Notes under the pieces: generated by a model
The model's input: the letters and a program-made list of their open reading frames with translations, nothing else
Databases searched by the model: none
Told to the model about the DNA's origin: nothing
Shown here: positions 1 through 9,152 of the stretch, in pieces
Numbering within the stretch: position 1 is the first letter of the stretch
Layout: every line of letters begins with the position of its first letter
Source of the DNA: Dokdonella_A sp044227025
Lineage (GTDB): Bacteria > Pseudomonadota > Gammaproteobacteria > Xanthomonadales > Rhodanobacteraceae
Assembly (NCBI RefSeq): GCF_044227025.1
Contig: NZ_JBGAFX010000003.1
Span: 533,196 to 597,195 of the forward strand
Reading direction: 5' to 3'
DNA: 64,000 bases
Translations under genes and position numbers: made by a program

Positions 1-1
1 G

Positions 2-334
2 CGCCGCATCGACCTGCACCGACGCTGGGCGCTGCGCCTGTTCCTCGTCGTCGGCGGCGTCTGGTTCTTCCGCATCGGCCTGATGGCATGGATCGTCGTC
101 AACCGGGGGCCGGTCGGTTTCGATCCGAAGACGTTCGCCGGCCCGTTCCTCACCTTCCTCGCATTCGCCCAGTACGTGCTGCCGCTGGCGGTGCTCGAGC
201 TGTACCTGCGTGCGCAGGCGGGTCGCGGATCGCTGCAACGGGTCGCGGTCGCGGGCGGACTGTTCGCCCTTACGCTGCTGACCGCTGGCGGTATCGTCGC
301 CGCCTCGATGATCATGTGGTTGCCGCGGTTGTGA
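2..334 (+). CDS. DUF2306-like membrane protein (3' part only)
   Basis: The reading frame is open from the window edge, so the true start lies outside; 110 residues are visible. Three hydrophobic helices can be read: around the LFLVVGGVWFF segment, around the FLTFLAFAQYVLPLAVLEL segment, and at the C terminus ending in MIMWLPRL. The HRRWALR stretch before the first helix resembles the loop motif of DUF2306 inner-membrane proteins, whose function is unknown. It lies 46 bp upstream of the LytS-type kinase gene in the same direction, so co-transcription with the two-component pair is possible. Family assignment is tentative and from memory of the family pattern. Confidence 0.6.
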   Translation, partial: RRIDLHRRWALRLFLVVGGVWFFRIGLMAWIVVNRGPVGFDPKTFAGPFLTFLAFAQYVLPLAVLELYLRAQAGRGSLQRVAVAGGLFALTLLTAGGIVAASMIMWLPRL

Positions 335-380
335 TTGCCGCCACCTGACTGCGCGACCGGTTCGTTGCTATCGTCAAGCC

Positions 381-1460
381 ATGGATGCCGACCTTCCGGA
401 ACCGCCACGCGGATTCGCGCGCCTGTTCGCCTGGCGCCGCACGAAGCCGGTGCTGATTGCGTGCGGGCTGATGACGCTGCTGATGGCGCCGGGCTGGCAG
501 GCGACGTACGCGGTACTCGTCTCGCGCACGCTGTTCATCGGCATGTCGTTGCTGTGCGTATTCGGCCTGTTCGAACGCTGGCCGGCGAACCTGCCGCGCT
601 GGGTCGCGCGATGGGGACTGCAGGTGGTCGCGGTCGCCGTCGCGGTGCCGTTCGTGGTCGCGATCGCCTACTGGCTGACGACGCTCGACCTGCCGGAGCC
701 GTGGTTCCACGACAGGAAGCGCCTCGGCGGTTATGCATCCATGACGATCCAGGGCCTGCTGATCGCGCCGTGGATGGCGGTCGCGGCCTTGCTCAAGCAG
801 ATCAAGGGCGAGGCGCAGAAGCAGGCGCTCGCGTTCGAGCTTGAACGCAGCGAGTACGAACGCAAGGCGCTCGACGCGCGCCTGCGCCTGTTGCAGGCGC
901 AGGTCGAACCGCACTTCCTGTTCAACACGCTGGCGAACGTGCGCGAACTCGTCGACGCGCGCTCGCCGCAGGCGTCGTCGGTGCTCGGCAGCCTGATCGC
1001 CTACCTGCGTGCCGCGGTGCCGCGCCTGCACGAACCAGCCACCACGCTCGGCCAGGAGCTCGAACTCGTGCGCGCCTATCTCGAGGTCATGCACATGCGC
1101 ATGCCGGATCGCCTGCAGTTCGCGCTGGACGTCGACGACCAGGCGGGTCCATTGTTCTGTCCGCCGATGACCCTGCTGACCTTGGTCGAGAACGCGGTGC
1201 GCCACGGCATCGATCCGGGCGAGCGGGGCGGCCGCATCGACGTGCGCGTGCGGGTGCGCGAGGGACGCTGCCACGCCGAAGTGGTCGACAACGGGGTCGG
1301 CCTCGCGCACGCCGCGGACGGACTCGGCACGGGATTGTCGAACCTGCGCGAACGCCTGCAGCTCGCGTTCGGCGGCGATGCGCGGCTGCGCCTGGAAGCG
1401 ATCGAACCGCATGGCGTGCGCGCGACGCTCGATTTTCGCGCGCGCGGGAGCGCTGCATGA
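381..1460 (+). CDS. LytS-type sensor histidine kinase
   Basis: This 359-residue inner-membrane kinase belongs to the LytS/YehU (HisKA_7TM-less, His_kinase PF06580) type. The N-terminal ~135 residues hold four hydrophobic helices with no recognisable periplasmic sensor domain. A short coiled segment follows, then the phosphoacceptor box VEPHFLFNTL with the histidine at residue 178. The N box is LTLVENAVRHGI and the G box is GLGTGLSNLRERL. The kinase should autophosphorylate on His178 and pass phosphate to the LytTR regulator encoded immediately downstream; the two genes overlap by four bases (ATGA), so they are translationally coupled. There is no clear ribosome binding site. A TATCGT hexamer ends 6 nt before the ATG, so a leaderless start is conceivable. 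Confidence 0.93.
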   Translation: MDADLPEPPRGFARLFAWRRTKPVLIACGLMTLLMAPGWQATYAVLVSRTLFIGMSLLCVFGLFERWPANLPRWVARWGLQVVAVAVAVPFVVAIAYWLTTLDLPEPWFHDRKRLGGYASMTIQGLLIAPWMAVAALLKQIKGEAQKQALAFELERSEYERKALDARLRLLQAQVEPHFLFNTLANVRELVDARSPQASSVLGSLIAYLRAAVPRLHEPATTLGQELELVRAYLEVMHMRMPDRLQFALDVDDQAGPLFCPPMTLLTLVENAVRHGIDPGERGGRIDVRVRVREGRCHAEVVDNGVGLAHAADGLGTGLSNLRERLQLAFGGDARLRLEAIEPHGVRATLDFRARGSAA

Positions 1461-2236
1461 ACGTCGCAACCGCATTGATCGCCGACGACGAACCGCTGCT
1501 GCGCAAGGCGCTGGTGCGCATGCTCGCCGATGCATGGCCGCAGCTCGAGGTGGTCGCGCAGGCGCGTAACGGTCGCGAGGCGGTGGAGCAGTACGAGGAA
1601 CGCCAGCCGGGAATCTGCTTCCTCGACGTGCACATGCCGGGACTATCCGGCGTCGAGGCCGCGCGCTTCATCGGTCGGCGCGCGCACCTCGTGTTCGTCA
1701 CCGCATACGACCGGTACGCGGTGCAGGCGTTCGAGCATGGCGCGGTCGACTACCTCGTCAAGCCGGTCGAGCCCGCACGGCTCGCCGACACCGTGGCGCG
1801 CCTGCAGGAGCGGTTGCGCGCGGCGCAGCCCGCAACCGACCACGAGGCGCTGCTGGAGCAGCTCGAAGCGCGCCTGCGCCGCAAGGACGCGCCGGCGTCG
1901 CTGCGCTGGTTGCGCGTCGCGGTCGGCCAGTCGCTGCGCATGGTGTCGGTCGACGAGATCGACTTCCTGCGCTCCGACGAGAAGTACACCGTCGTCGCAT
2001 GGCGCGGCGACGACGGCCGCGCAAACGACGGCCTCATCCGCACGCCGCTGAAGGAGCTGCTGGCGCAGCTCGATGGCTCGCGTTTCGCGCAGGTGCACCG
2101 CTCGGTGGTCGTGAACCTGCATGCGATCAGCCACGTCACGCGCGGCGACAACGAGACCGCCGACATCCATCTCAAGGGTCGTGCCGACGTGCTGCCGGTC
2201 AGCCGCAGTTACCTGCACCTGTTCCGGCAGATGTAG
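1457..2236 (+). CDS. LytTR-family response regulator
   Basis: This 259-residue regulator has an N-terminal receiver domain (residues ~5-120) and a C-terminal LytTR DNA-binding domain (~150-255). The phosphoacceptor is Asp57 in CFLDVHMPG, and the conserved receiver lysine is in YLVKPVEP. The LytTR part shows the typical DEIDFLRSDEKYT beginning and the RFAQVHRSVVVNLHAI segment that forms the DNA-binding beta sheet. It starts inside the end of the LytS-type kinase gene (ATGA overlap), which marks the two as a cognate pair. In the family, targets are often membrane or cell-surface genes; the target here is not visible from sequence. Confidence 0.94.
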   Translation: MNVATALIADDEPLLRKALVRMLADAWPQLEVVAQARNGREAVEQYEERQPGICFLDVHMPGLSGVEAARFIGRRAHLVFVTAYDRYAVQAFEHGAVDYLVKPVEPARLADTVARLQERLRAAQPATDHEALLEQLEARLRRKDAPASLRWLRVAVGQSLRMVSVDEIDFLRSDEKYTVVAWRGDDGRANDGLIRTPLKELLAQLDGSRFAQVHRSVVVNLHAISHVTRGDNETADIHLKGRADVLPVSRSYLHLFRQM

Positions 2237-2329
2237 GCGGGCGGACGCGCACCGCGATTGCGCAATCGCTCACGTTTCCGTTGCATGCGTTGCGGTTACC
2301 TTCGCCGGGGGCCACTACGGGGACGGAAC

Positions 2330-4054
2330 ATGCAGGGAACCGCAGCGCGCGTGCGCCGGCACGCAGCCATCATGGCTTCCTTCGCGCTCGCCGCGCTCGC
2401 GATCGCATCGCCGGCGGCGGCGTTCGAGACGATCCATCGCGACGGCTTCGACTTCCCCGCCAACCACGCCTCGCCGCTTGGCACGAATCTCGACGGCGTG
2501 GTCGACTACTCGACGAGCTACAACTTCATCGACGCGATGAAGCAGTCGCGTGGCTGGATCACCCAGGACACCACCGGCAGCGGCGTGTTCGACACCGGCG
2601 ACGAGGCCTGCCTCGACCTCGACGCGCGCGGCTACCTGCGCTCGCTCGCCCCGGTCGCCGCGAATCCGGGCTGCGACACGCCGTCCTACAACGCGGTCGC
2701 GACGCTGTTCTCGTTCGGCGATTTCGGCGGCCACTACCCGGGCGGCCGCTACGTCGTCACCTACGACGGCAGCGCGACGATCAGCTATTTCTTCGCCGCG
2801 CACCGCAACGTGGCGTTGTCCACGCCGGGCCGCGACGTGCTCGACGTGGATTCCGCGACCGGCGGCTGGATGATGCGCTTCGATGCGATCGACAGCGGCA
2901 ATCCGCCGCGCAACATCCATGTCTGGATGCCGGGCTACGACGAGCACCGCGGGCCGGGGCAACTGTTCCATCCGGACTTCCTCTCGCTGATCCGGCGCAA
3001 CAAGGTGCTGCGCTTCATGGACTGGATGCAGACCAACAACTCGACGCAACAGGACTTCGCCCATCGTCCGCACCTCGACGACGTGCGCTGGACCGAAGGC
3101 GGCGGCGTGCCGCTCGAGATGATGGTCGAACTGTCGAACCGCACCGACGCGGATCCCTGGTTCAACATGCCGCACCGCGCGACCGACGACTACATCACGC
3201 AGTTCGCGCAGTCGGTCAAGCGCTTGCTGCAACGCAATCGCCGCGTCTACGTCGAATATTCGAACGAGGTCTGGAACGGGCAGTTCGGCCAGGGCGCCTA
3301 CGTCGAATCGATGGGCACCGCGGAGTATGGCAACATCGGTTCCGGCTTCGATCGCCGCCTCAACTGGCACGGCGAACGCACCGCGCAGATGTGCGACCTG
3401 TGGAAGGCCGCATGGGGAGCGGATGCCGCGCGCGTCACCTGCGTGCTCGGCGCGCAAGCCGCAAACGCCTACACGCAGGAGCAGTCCGCCGACTGCCCAC
3501 TGTGGAGCACGGGCGCGCCGTGCAGCGCGCATGGCATCACCGCGATCGCGATCGCACCGTATTTCGGCGGCTACATGGACGGCCCTTCGACCGCGGCGAC
3601 GATCGAGACGTGGTCGCCCGACACGCTGTTCGCGGAAATCGCGAACGGCGGGCAGCTGGCAGGCGGACCGGCGGGCGGCGCGCTTGCCGAAGCGCGCGGC
3701 TGGATCGCCGCGCAGCATGCCGCAGCCGTCGCGCGCAACCTGCACCTCGTGACCTATGAAGGCGGGCAACACCTCGTCGGCATCCTCGGCATCGAGAACA
3801 ACACGACGATCGAGGCACTCTTCACCGGTGCGAACCGCGACGCGCGCATGGGCGCCGCTTACGCGACGCACCTCGACGACTGGCGCGCCGGTGGCGGCGA
3901 GCTGTTCATGAACTTCACGTCATCGAGCGGCTACGGCAAGTTCGGCAGCTGGGGCGCGGTCGAATACCTCGACGAACCCAGCACGCCCAAGCAGAACGCG
4001 CTGCTCGATTTCATCACCGCGAACCCGTGCTGGTGGGCCGGCTGCGCTGACTGA
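2330..4054 (+). CDS. Secreted glycosidase-like protein (hypothetical)
   Basis: This 574-residue protein begins with a signal peptide (charged MQGTAARVRRH, then a hydrophobic core ending ASPAAA). I chose the ATG at 2330 because it gives a clean signal peptide and has GGGGACGG a few bases upstream; a longer frame to 2258 would place extra charged residues before it. The mature part contains WFNMPHRATDDY and VYVEYSNEVWNG. The SNEVWN segment resembles the end of a beta strand carrying the acid/base glutamate in clan-A (TIM-barrel) glycoside hydrolases. I do not recognise a named CAZy family. It probably acts outside the cytoplasm on a polysaccharide; the substrate is unknown. It follows the LytTR regulator by 93 bp on the same strand. 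Confidence 0.8.
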   Translation: MQGTAARVRRHAAIMASFALAALAIASPAAAFETIHRDGFDFPANHASPLGTNLDGVVDYSTSYNFIDAMKQSRGWITQDTTGSGVFDTGDEACLDLDARGYLRSLAPVAANPGCDTPSYNAVATLFSFGDFGGHYPGGRYVVTYDGSATISYFFAAHRNVALSTPGRDVLDVDSATGGWMMRFDAIDSGNPPRNIHVWMPGYDEHRGPGQLFHPDFLSLIRRNKVLRFMDWMQTNNSTQQDFAHRPHLDDVRWTEGGGVPLEMMVELSNRTDADPWFNMPHRATDDYITQFAQSVKRLLQRNRRVYVEYSNEVWNGQFGQGAYVESMGTAEYGNIGSGFDRRLNWHGERTAQMCDLWKAAWGADAARVTCVLGAQAANAYTQEQSADCPLWSTGAPCSAHGITAIAIAPYFGGYMDGPSTAATIETWSPDTLFAEIANGGQLAGGPAGGALAEARGWIAAQHAAAVARNLHLVTYEGGQHLVGILGIENNTTIEALFTGANRDARMGAAYATHLDDWRAGGGELFMNFTSSSGYGKFGSWGAVEYLDEPSTPKQNALLDFITANPCWWAGCAD

Positions 4055-4093
4055 CGATGGTTTGGCGCTTGGATTGCCGCGCCATTCGCGAAG

Positions 4094-4696
4094 TCAGTCG
4101 TCTGTCCACTTCGCCACGGATTCATACCGACGCGCGAGGTCGGTCGCCATGTCCCTTGCTCGTTGCAAGTCGGCAGGTGTCATCTCGGCAGCGGTTCGCT
4201 CGCGGGTACGTTCGAGGAATTCGCGAAGGGTCGCCTCTTGCTCTCGAGCGATGGCGATCGAAAGCGAGGCGTGTGCCGCGGCGGCATCGTGGGCTTTGCC
4301 TCTTTCGGCATACGTGAAGCCCGCATCGACAAACCCGAGTTGGTAGCCGAGGTTTGCCGATCTCTTGAAATAGCCGATCGCTTCGCGTGGTTCGCCATCA
4401 CGACGCCGTATGACACCGAGCGCGTGGATGGCGGGCGGGAATTCGCGGCCCGCGGCGCTCGTCAGCAGTTTCCATGCCTCTCGCTTGTCGACGGTGCCGC
4501 AGGTGCCGATGTCGAATCCGGTTCCGAGCCAGTACATCGCCTTGACGTCGCCTGCGCCTGCCCGTTGCTTGCGCGACGCGACCGCCTCCGGCGTGCAGGA
4601 ATCGTCTGCCTCCTCCGCGCCAATGGCTTGTTGGAGGCTGCCAAGGGCCGTCAACGCGATGACCGCCATTGCGAACGATCGGATGACTGCGATCAT
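4094..4696 (-). CDS. Sel1-like repeat secreted protein
   Basis: This 200-residue protein has a signal peptide ending near QQAIGA. AGGAG precedes the ATG at 4696 at suitable spacing. Two helical repeats of Sel1/TPR type are visible (AMYWLGTGFDIG, then AIHALGV with AIGYFKRSANLGY), followed by a charged helical tail. Sel1-like proteins act as periplasmic scaffolds for protein interactions; no enzyme motif is present. It sits 39 bp downstream of ccmI on the same strand and could be read through from the ccmFGHI operon, but nothing links it to cytochrome c biogenesis. Confidence 0.75.
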   Translation of the reverse strand: MIAVIRSFAMAVIALTALGSLQQAIGAEEADDSCTPEAVASRKQRAGAGDVKAMYWLGTGFDIGTCGTVDKREAWKLLTSAAGREFPPAIHALGVIRRRDGEPREAIGYFKRSANLGYQLGFVDAGFTYAERGKAHDAAAAHASLSIAIAREQEATLREFLERTRERTAAEMTPADLQRARDMATDLARRYESVAKWTDD

Positions 4697-4734
4697 GAAC
4701 CGGCTCCTGGAGGGCGTGACAAATTGATCCGGGC

Positions 4735-5988
4735 TCAGGGAACGACCTGGTCGATGGCCAGCGCGAGCGGCTCGCTGCGGTGCACGTCGAGCGGCGCCGA
4801 CAGCACCTGCAGGTCGCCGCTCTGCGGCAGCGCATTGCCGGACTTCGAGATGCGTGCGCCGACCACGACCTGGGGGAACATCGACAGTTTCATGTTCGGC
4901 AGCATGCCCATGCTCTCGTCGAGCGTGACCGTGAGCGGCAACTGCGAGGCCTTGAGGCGCTGGATCGCGAGCGGCATCGGCGGCCCGCTCGCCGCGCGCG
5001 CGAACACGAACAGCGTGGCGTCGGCATCGAGCTTGCCAGCGAGTTTCGGATCGAGCGACACCTGCACCGTGAGTCGCGGCGCAGCCGCTGCCGTGCCACT
5101 GGCGGCAGTGTCCTTTGTGGGAGCGGCGGAAGCCGCGATGCCCTGGCTGCTTTCCCGGGCCGGCGGCCTCATTGGTGCCGGCGTCTCCTTGCCGTCGCGC
5201 TTCGCTTCCGCCTCGGCGATCTGCTGTTTCACGCTCGCCGCGACTTCCGAGCCCGCTTCGAGCAACGGCATAAGGGTGTTCCAGCGCGCGATCGCGGCAT
5301 CGTAATGACCTGCCTGGTAGTCGCTGATGCCGAGCAGCCACAGCGCGCGCTGGTTGCTCGCGTCGACCTTCAATACACCTTCGAGCAGATCTCGTGACTC
5401 GCCCTGGATGCGATGATCCGGAGCGACCACCGCGAGTGCCTGCGCGTATTCGACCGTGACCGCCGGATTGTCCTTCGCGAGTTCGTGTGCATGCCGATAG
5501 GCGTCGAGCGATTCCTGTGTGCGACCGGTGGCCTGGTACGCGCGCGCGAGCAGTGCCCAGCCTTCGACGTCGTCGGGCTGCTGCGCAAGGCGCGCGGCGA
5601 GTGCTTCGATCGCCTTCTGCATGTCGGGGCCGTGCTCGTCCGCCGGCGCTGCCGCGACATTCGCGGGATCGAGCGCCTGCGGTGCGCCGACGAGGCGATA
5701 CAGCAGCAGCGCCGAGGCGGGCAGGAGCAAGGCGACCAGCAGCAGGGCGGCGAATGCGCCGCGCGACGGACGCGCAGGCGTTGCTTCGGCGCTGGATGCG
5801 ACCAGCACCTCGCGCTTGCGTGCGTGTTCGTCGGCGTCGATGACGCCGGCCGCGAGCGCCTGGTCGAGCGCACGCAGACGCCGCGCCGCCGGATCGGTCG
5901 CGCCCGATCGATGGCGCAGCAGTGGCACCAGCACGAATGCGAGCGCGGTGGCGATCATCAGCGCCACGCAAACCACGAACATCGCCAT
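4735..5988 (-). CDS. ccmI: Cytochrome c biogenesis protein CcmI
   Basis: CcmI binds apocytochrome c and presents it to the CcmF/CcmH haem-ligation complex in the periplasm. The 417-residue protein has an N-terminal membrane helix (residues ~3-23), a cytoplasmic loop with the usual DADEHARKREVL segment, a second helix (~78-98), and a periplasmic TPR domain (~115-270). A variable C-terminal beta-rich domain ends in LALAIDQVVP. The start at 5988 overlaps the ccmH stop by one base (TGATG). Residues ~283-291 (GIAASAAPT) are encoded by one arm of a palindromic repeat also found in icmF; see the repeat at 5116. The repeat lies in the low-complexity linker between the TPR and C-terminal parts, so the protein is probably still functional. 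Confidence 0.93.
   Translation of the reverse strand: MAMFVVCVALMIATALAFVLVPLLRHRSGATDPAARRLRALDQALAAGVIDADEHARKREVLVASSAEATPARPSRGAFAALLLVALLLPASALLLYRLVGAPQALDPANVAAAPADEHGPDMQKAIEALAARLAQQPDDVEGWALLARAYQATGRTQESLDAYRHAHELAKDNPAVTVEYAQALAVVAPDHRIQGESRDLLEGVLKVDASNQRALWLLGISDYQAGHYDAAIARWNTLMPLLEAGSEVAASVKQQIAEAEAKRDGKETPAPMRPPARESSQGIAASAAPTKDTAASGTAAAAPRLTVQVSLDPKLAGKLDADATLFVFARAASGPPMPLAIQRLKASQLPLTVTLDESMGMLPNMKLSMFPQVVVGARISKSGNALPQSGDLQVLSAPLDVHRSEPLALAIDQVVP
5116..5141 (+). repeat. Palindromic repeat arm inside ccmI
   Basis: These 26 bases are identical to the left arm of the repeat at 55955-56027 inside the fused mutase gene. The block begins TGTGGGAGCGGC and ends GCCGCGATGC. No partner arm is visible next to it, so this is a half element. 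It is read in frame on the minus strand within the ccmI linker. Confidence 0.85.
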
Positions 5989-6437
5989 CACCAGTCGTCC
6001 TCGAGATCGCTTGCATGGCGCGCGGTTGGCGCCGGTGTGGCGGTCGTCGCGCGCGCGCGCCGGCGCACGATCGCGAGGATGCCGGCGCCGCCGGCGAGCA
6101 GCACGAGCAACGGCCCGAACCACAGCAGCCAGGTACCACCGCGCAGCGGCGGGTCGTACAGCACGAAATCGCTGTAGCGAGCCGTGAGCCACTGCTTGAT
6201 CTCGGCATCGCTCTTGCCGGCCTGCATCTGCTCGAACACGTCCCGGCGCAGGTCCGCCGCAAGCGGCGCGCTCGAATCATTGAGGCTTTCGTTCTGGCAC
6301 ACCAGGCAACGCAGCTGTTTGGTCAGGTTCTGGAAGCGCAGCTCCTCGGCGCGGTCCCTGAATGGCAGCGGATCGACCGCCGCGTGCGCGCAGGCGATCA
6401 GCGCGAACGCGAGCGCGATGCGGACCAGGCGGTTCAT
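5988..6437 (-). CDS. ccmH: Cytochrome c haem-ligation protein CcmH
   Basis: This 149-residue membrane-anchored thiol protein reduces the apocytochrome CxxCH motif before haem attachment. It has a signal peptide ending near CAHA and then the defining LRCLVCQNES motif with the two redox cysteines. A three-helix-bundle segment follows, and one C-terminal membrane helix (WLLWFGPLLVLLAGGAGIL). The length matches the short CcmH/Ccl2 type, with CcmI as a separate gene as seen here. It overlaps ccmG by four bases and ccmI by one base, indicating a tightly coupled operon. Confidence 0.96.
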   Translation of the reverse strand: MNRLVRIALAFALIACAHAAVDPLPFRDRAEELRFQNLTKQLRCLVCQNESLNDSSAPLAADLRRDVFEQMQAGKSDAEIKQWLTARYSDFVLYDPPLRGGTWLLWFGPLLVLLAGGAGILAIVRRRARATTATPAPTARHASDLEDDW

Positions 6438-6979
6438 CGCGCCTCCGCCTTCATCTTCGCGATGCGCGGCAGCAGCTCGGTCGCAATGATCGCGGGCGTG
6501 ATCGGGCTGATGTACTTGTAGCGCACGATGCCGCGGGCATCGACGAGGAAGGTCTCCGGCGCACCGGTCACGCCGAAATCGATCGCGACGTCGCCGGGAA
6601 GGTCGGCGATCACCACGTCATAGGGATCGCCGAACTGCATGAGCCAGCGCTGCGCATCGGCGGCCTCGTCCTTGTAGTTGAAGCCGACCAGCTTGATGCC
6701 GAGCGATTTGCCCTGCTGCATCAGGATCGGATGCTCGTCGCGGCAGGCGACGCACCAGCTCGCGAACACGTTGAGCAGGTACGGCTGTCCTGCAAGTTCC
6801 TTGCTGCCGAGCGATTTCGACGGGTCGCCAAGCAACGGCAGGCTGAAGGTCGGCGCGGGTTTGCCGATCAGCGGCGACGGCACTTCGCGCAGGTCGTGCG
6901 AGCTGCTCCACCAGATGCCGAAACCGAGCAGGGCAAGCACGAGCATGAAGCCCGCGAAGGGCAGCAGGCGTGCATTCAT
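6434..6979 (-). CDS. ccmG: Thiol:disulfide interchange protein CcmG/DsbE
   Basis: This 181-residue periplasmic thioredoxin-like protein is anchored by an N-terminal helix (LPFAGFMLVLALLGFGIWW). The active site is FASWCVACRDEHP, a CxxC with a tryptophan before it, as in CcmG/DsbE. The fold elements GKPAPTFSLPLL and the cis-proline region GVTGAPETFLVD are present. It supplies electrons to CcmH and apocytochrome c during haem ligation. The start at 6979 overlaps the ccmF stop (ATGA). Confidence 0.96.
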   Translation of the reverse strand: MNARLLPFAGFMLVLALLGFGIWWSSSHDLREVPSPLIGKPAPTFSLPLLGDPSKSLGSKELAGQPYLLNVFASWCVACRDEHPILMQQGKSLGIKLVGFNYKDEAADAQRWLMQFGDPYDVVIADLPGDVAIDFGVTGAPETFLVDARGIVRYKYISPITPAIIATELLPRIAKMKAEAR

Positions 6980-8973
6980 GCGTTCGCCTCCGCATTGGTC
7001 GCGGGTGGTGCCAAGGGCTCGCGCGTGGGCAATGTCTTCGGGGCAGGCAAGGCGCGGAAGCGCCGGTCCGCCGCGGCAACCAATCCGCCGAGCACCATGA
7101 ACAGCGCGCCGAGCCAGATCCAGCGCACGAACGGCTTCACGTACACGCGCACGGCCCACGCGCCGTCGGTGCCGATCGGTTCGCCGAGTGCGACGTACAC
7201 GTCGCGGAAGAGCCCGGGGTCGATCGCCGATTCGGTCTGCGGCTGCTGGTTGCGCAGGTACACGCGCTTCTGCGGATGCAGGGTTGCGACGACATTGCCG
7301 TCCTTCAGCACGCTCAGCGTGCCCTGCTGCGCGGTGAAGTTCGGACCCTTCGCTTCCTTCACGCCGTCGAAGCGGAAGTCGAGCGCGCCGATCGTCACGC
7401 TCTGGTTCGGCGCGAGGCGCACGTCCTTCTCGACGCTGGTCGCCTCGACGATCAGCACGCCGGCGACGAAAACCGCCACGCCGAAGTGCGCGCAGATCAT
7501 GCCGAGCATCTCCGGCGTGTAGCGGCGGCCACGCGGTGCGTGGCGCCAGCGCGACAGTGCATACAGCACGATGCCGAGGCCGACCCACAGCGATGCGGCG
7601 GTGCCGACGATCGCGCGTGACGGCAGGCCGTCGGCGAATGTGCGCGCGAGGATCGCCGCGACGATCGCGCAGGCGATCGCGCCGACGAACGCAGGTCGCA
7701 GCGCCGCGAGCGCGACGCGCCAGTCGCCCGCACGCCACTTGATGAAGGGGCCGAACGGCATCAGCAGCACGACCGGCAGCATCAGCAGCACGAACATGAA
7801 ACCGAAGTACGGCGGTCCGATCGAGATGCGGCCGAGATTGAATGCGTCGCCGATCATCGGGTAGAGCGTGCCGAGCAGGACCATTGCCGCCGCGACCGTG
7901 AACATCAGGTTGTTGACCAGCAGCAGGGTTTCGCGCGAGACCGCGGCGAACGGCTCACCACCCGCGACTTTCGGAGCACGCAGCGCATACAACAGCAGCG
8001 AACCGCCGATCACGATCGCGAGGAAGCACAGGATGAACAGTCCGCGCTTGGGGTCGGCCGCGAACGAGTGCACGCTGGTGAGAACGCCCGAACGCACGAG
8101 GAACGTGCCGAGCAGCGACAACGAGAATGCGAAGATCGCGAGCAACTGGGTCCACGCGCGGAACGAGCCACGCTTCTCGGTCACTGCCTGCGAATGGATC
8201 AGCGCGGTGCCGACCAGCCACGGCATGAACGAGGAGTTCTCGACCGGATCCCAGAACCACCAGCCGCCCCAGCCGAGTTCGTAGTACGCCCACCACGAGC
8301 CGAGTGCGATGCCGAGCGTCAGGAAGGCCCATGCGACATTCGTCCACGGGCGCGCCCAGCGCACCCACGCGACATCGAGGTTGCCGCCGAGCAGCGCCGC
8401 GATCGCGAACGAGAACGCGACCGAAAAGCCGACGAAGCCCATGTAGAGCATCGGCGGATGCACGATCATGCCCGGGTCCTGCAGCACCGGGTTCAGATCG
8501 TTGCCGTCGACCGGCATCGGCAGCTCGCGCAGGAACGGATTCGATGCCAGCACCAGGAACAGCAGGAAGCCGAAGCTGATGAAGCCGAGCACGCCAAGCA
8601 CGCGAGCGATGAAGTCGTCCGGCAGGCGGCGGCTGAACGCGGCGACTGCGACGGTCCAGAGATTGAGAACCAGCACCCACAGCAGCATCGAGCCCTCGTG
8701 CGCGCCCCATACCGCCGTGAAGCGGTAGTACCACGGCAGCACCGAGTTGGAATTCTGCGCGACGTAGGCGACCGAGAAGTCCTGCGTCACAAACGCTAAC
8801 GTGAGTATCGCGAACGCCAGCACGACGAAAACCGCCTGACCCGCGACCGCCGGCCGCGCGACCGCGATCAGCGCGCGGTTGCCGAGCTGGGCGCCCAGGA
8901 TCGGCAGCACGCACTGCGATGCGGCCAGCAACAGGGCGAGGATCAACGCGAATTGACCGAGTTCGGGGAGCAT
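6976..8973 (-). CDS. ccmF: Haem lyase subunit CcmF
   Basis: CcmF is the large polytopic haem-handling protein that transfers haem from holo-CcmE to apocytochrome c. The 665-residue sequence shows many membrane helices, the tryptophan-rich WWD signature (GWGGWWFWDPVENSSFMPW) and conserved periplasmic histidines (GAHEGSMLLW, IVHPPMLYMG). The length is normal for CcmF. It is the first gene of the minus-strand ccmFGHI block. In most gammaproteobacteria it would follow ccmE directly, but here ccmE lies 6 kb away, separated by unrelated genes. It must therefore have its own promoter, presumably in the repeat-rich gap 8974-9631, where I could not identify a convincing one. Confidence 0.97.
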   Translation of the reverse strand: MLPELGQFALILALLLAASQCVLPILGAQLGNRALIAVARPAVAGQAVFVVLAFAILTLAFVTQDFSVAYVAQNSNSVLPWYYRFTAVWGAHEGSMLLWVLVLNLWTVAVAAFSRRLPDDFIARVLGVLGFISFGFLLFLVLASNPFLRELPMPVDGNDLNPVLQDPGMIVHPPMLYMGFVGFSVAFSFAIAALLGGNLDVAWVRWARPWTNVAWAFLTLGIALGSWWAYYELGWGGWWFWDPVENSSFMPWLVGTALIHSQAVTEKRGSFRAWTQLLAIFAFSLSLLGTFLVRSGVLTSVHSFAADPKRGLFILCFLAIVIGGSLLLYALRAPKVAGGEPFAAVSRETLLLVNNLMFTVAAAMVLLGTLYPMIGDAFNLGRISIGPPYFGFMFVLLMLPVVLLMPFGPFIKWRAGDWRVALAALRPAFVGAIACAIVAAILARTFADGLPSRAIVGTAASLWVGLGIVLYALSRWRHAPRGRRYTPEMLGMICAHFGVAVFVAGVLIVEATSVEKDVRLAPNQSVTIGALDFRFDGVKEAKGPNFTAQQGTLSVLKDGNVVATLHPQKRVYLRNQQPQTESAIDPGLFRDVYVALGEPIGTDGAWAVRVYVKPFVRWIWLGALFMVLGGLVAAADRRFRALPAPKTLPTREPLAPPATNAEANA

Positions 8974-9152
8974 GCGGAACGGCTGCGCGGCGGGGAAACC
9001 GCAAGCTTACGCGACTTGCCGGGGTGGCAGTACCGAGGGGGTGCGGCGGATCGGCGCAGGAACCACGGAGCGCCGGGACAGTCCCGCCTGGCCGGCGAGC
9101 ATCGGGGCCTTGTCGGTGAGGAGGTCGCCGAACAGATGCGCACGCTGCGCAC

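Noticed and set aside
4094..6280. Continuous 728-codon minus frame joining the Sel1-like gene to sequence over ccmI
   Set aside because: Only the last 200 residues look like a protein with its own signal peptide and AGGAG; the rest is out of frame with ccmI and arginine-rich.
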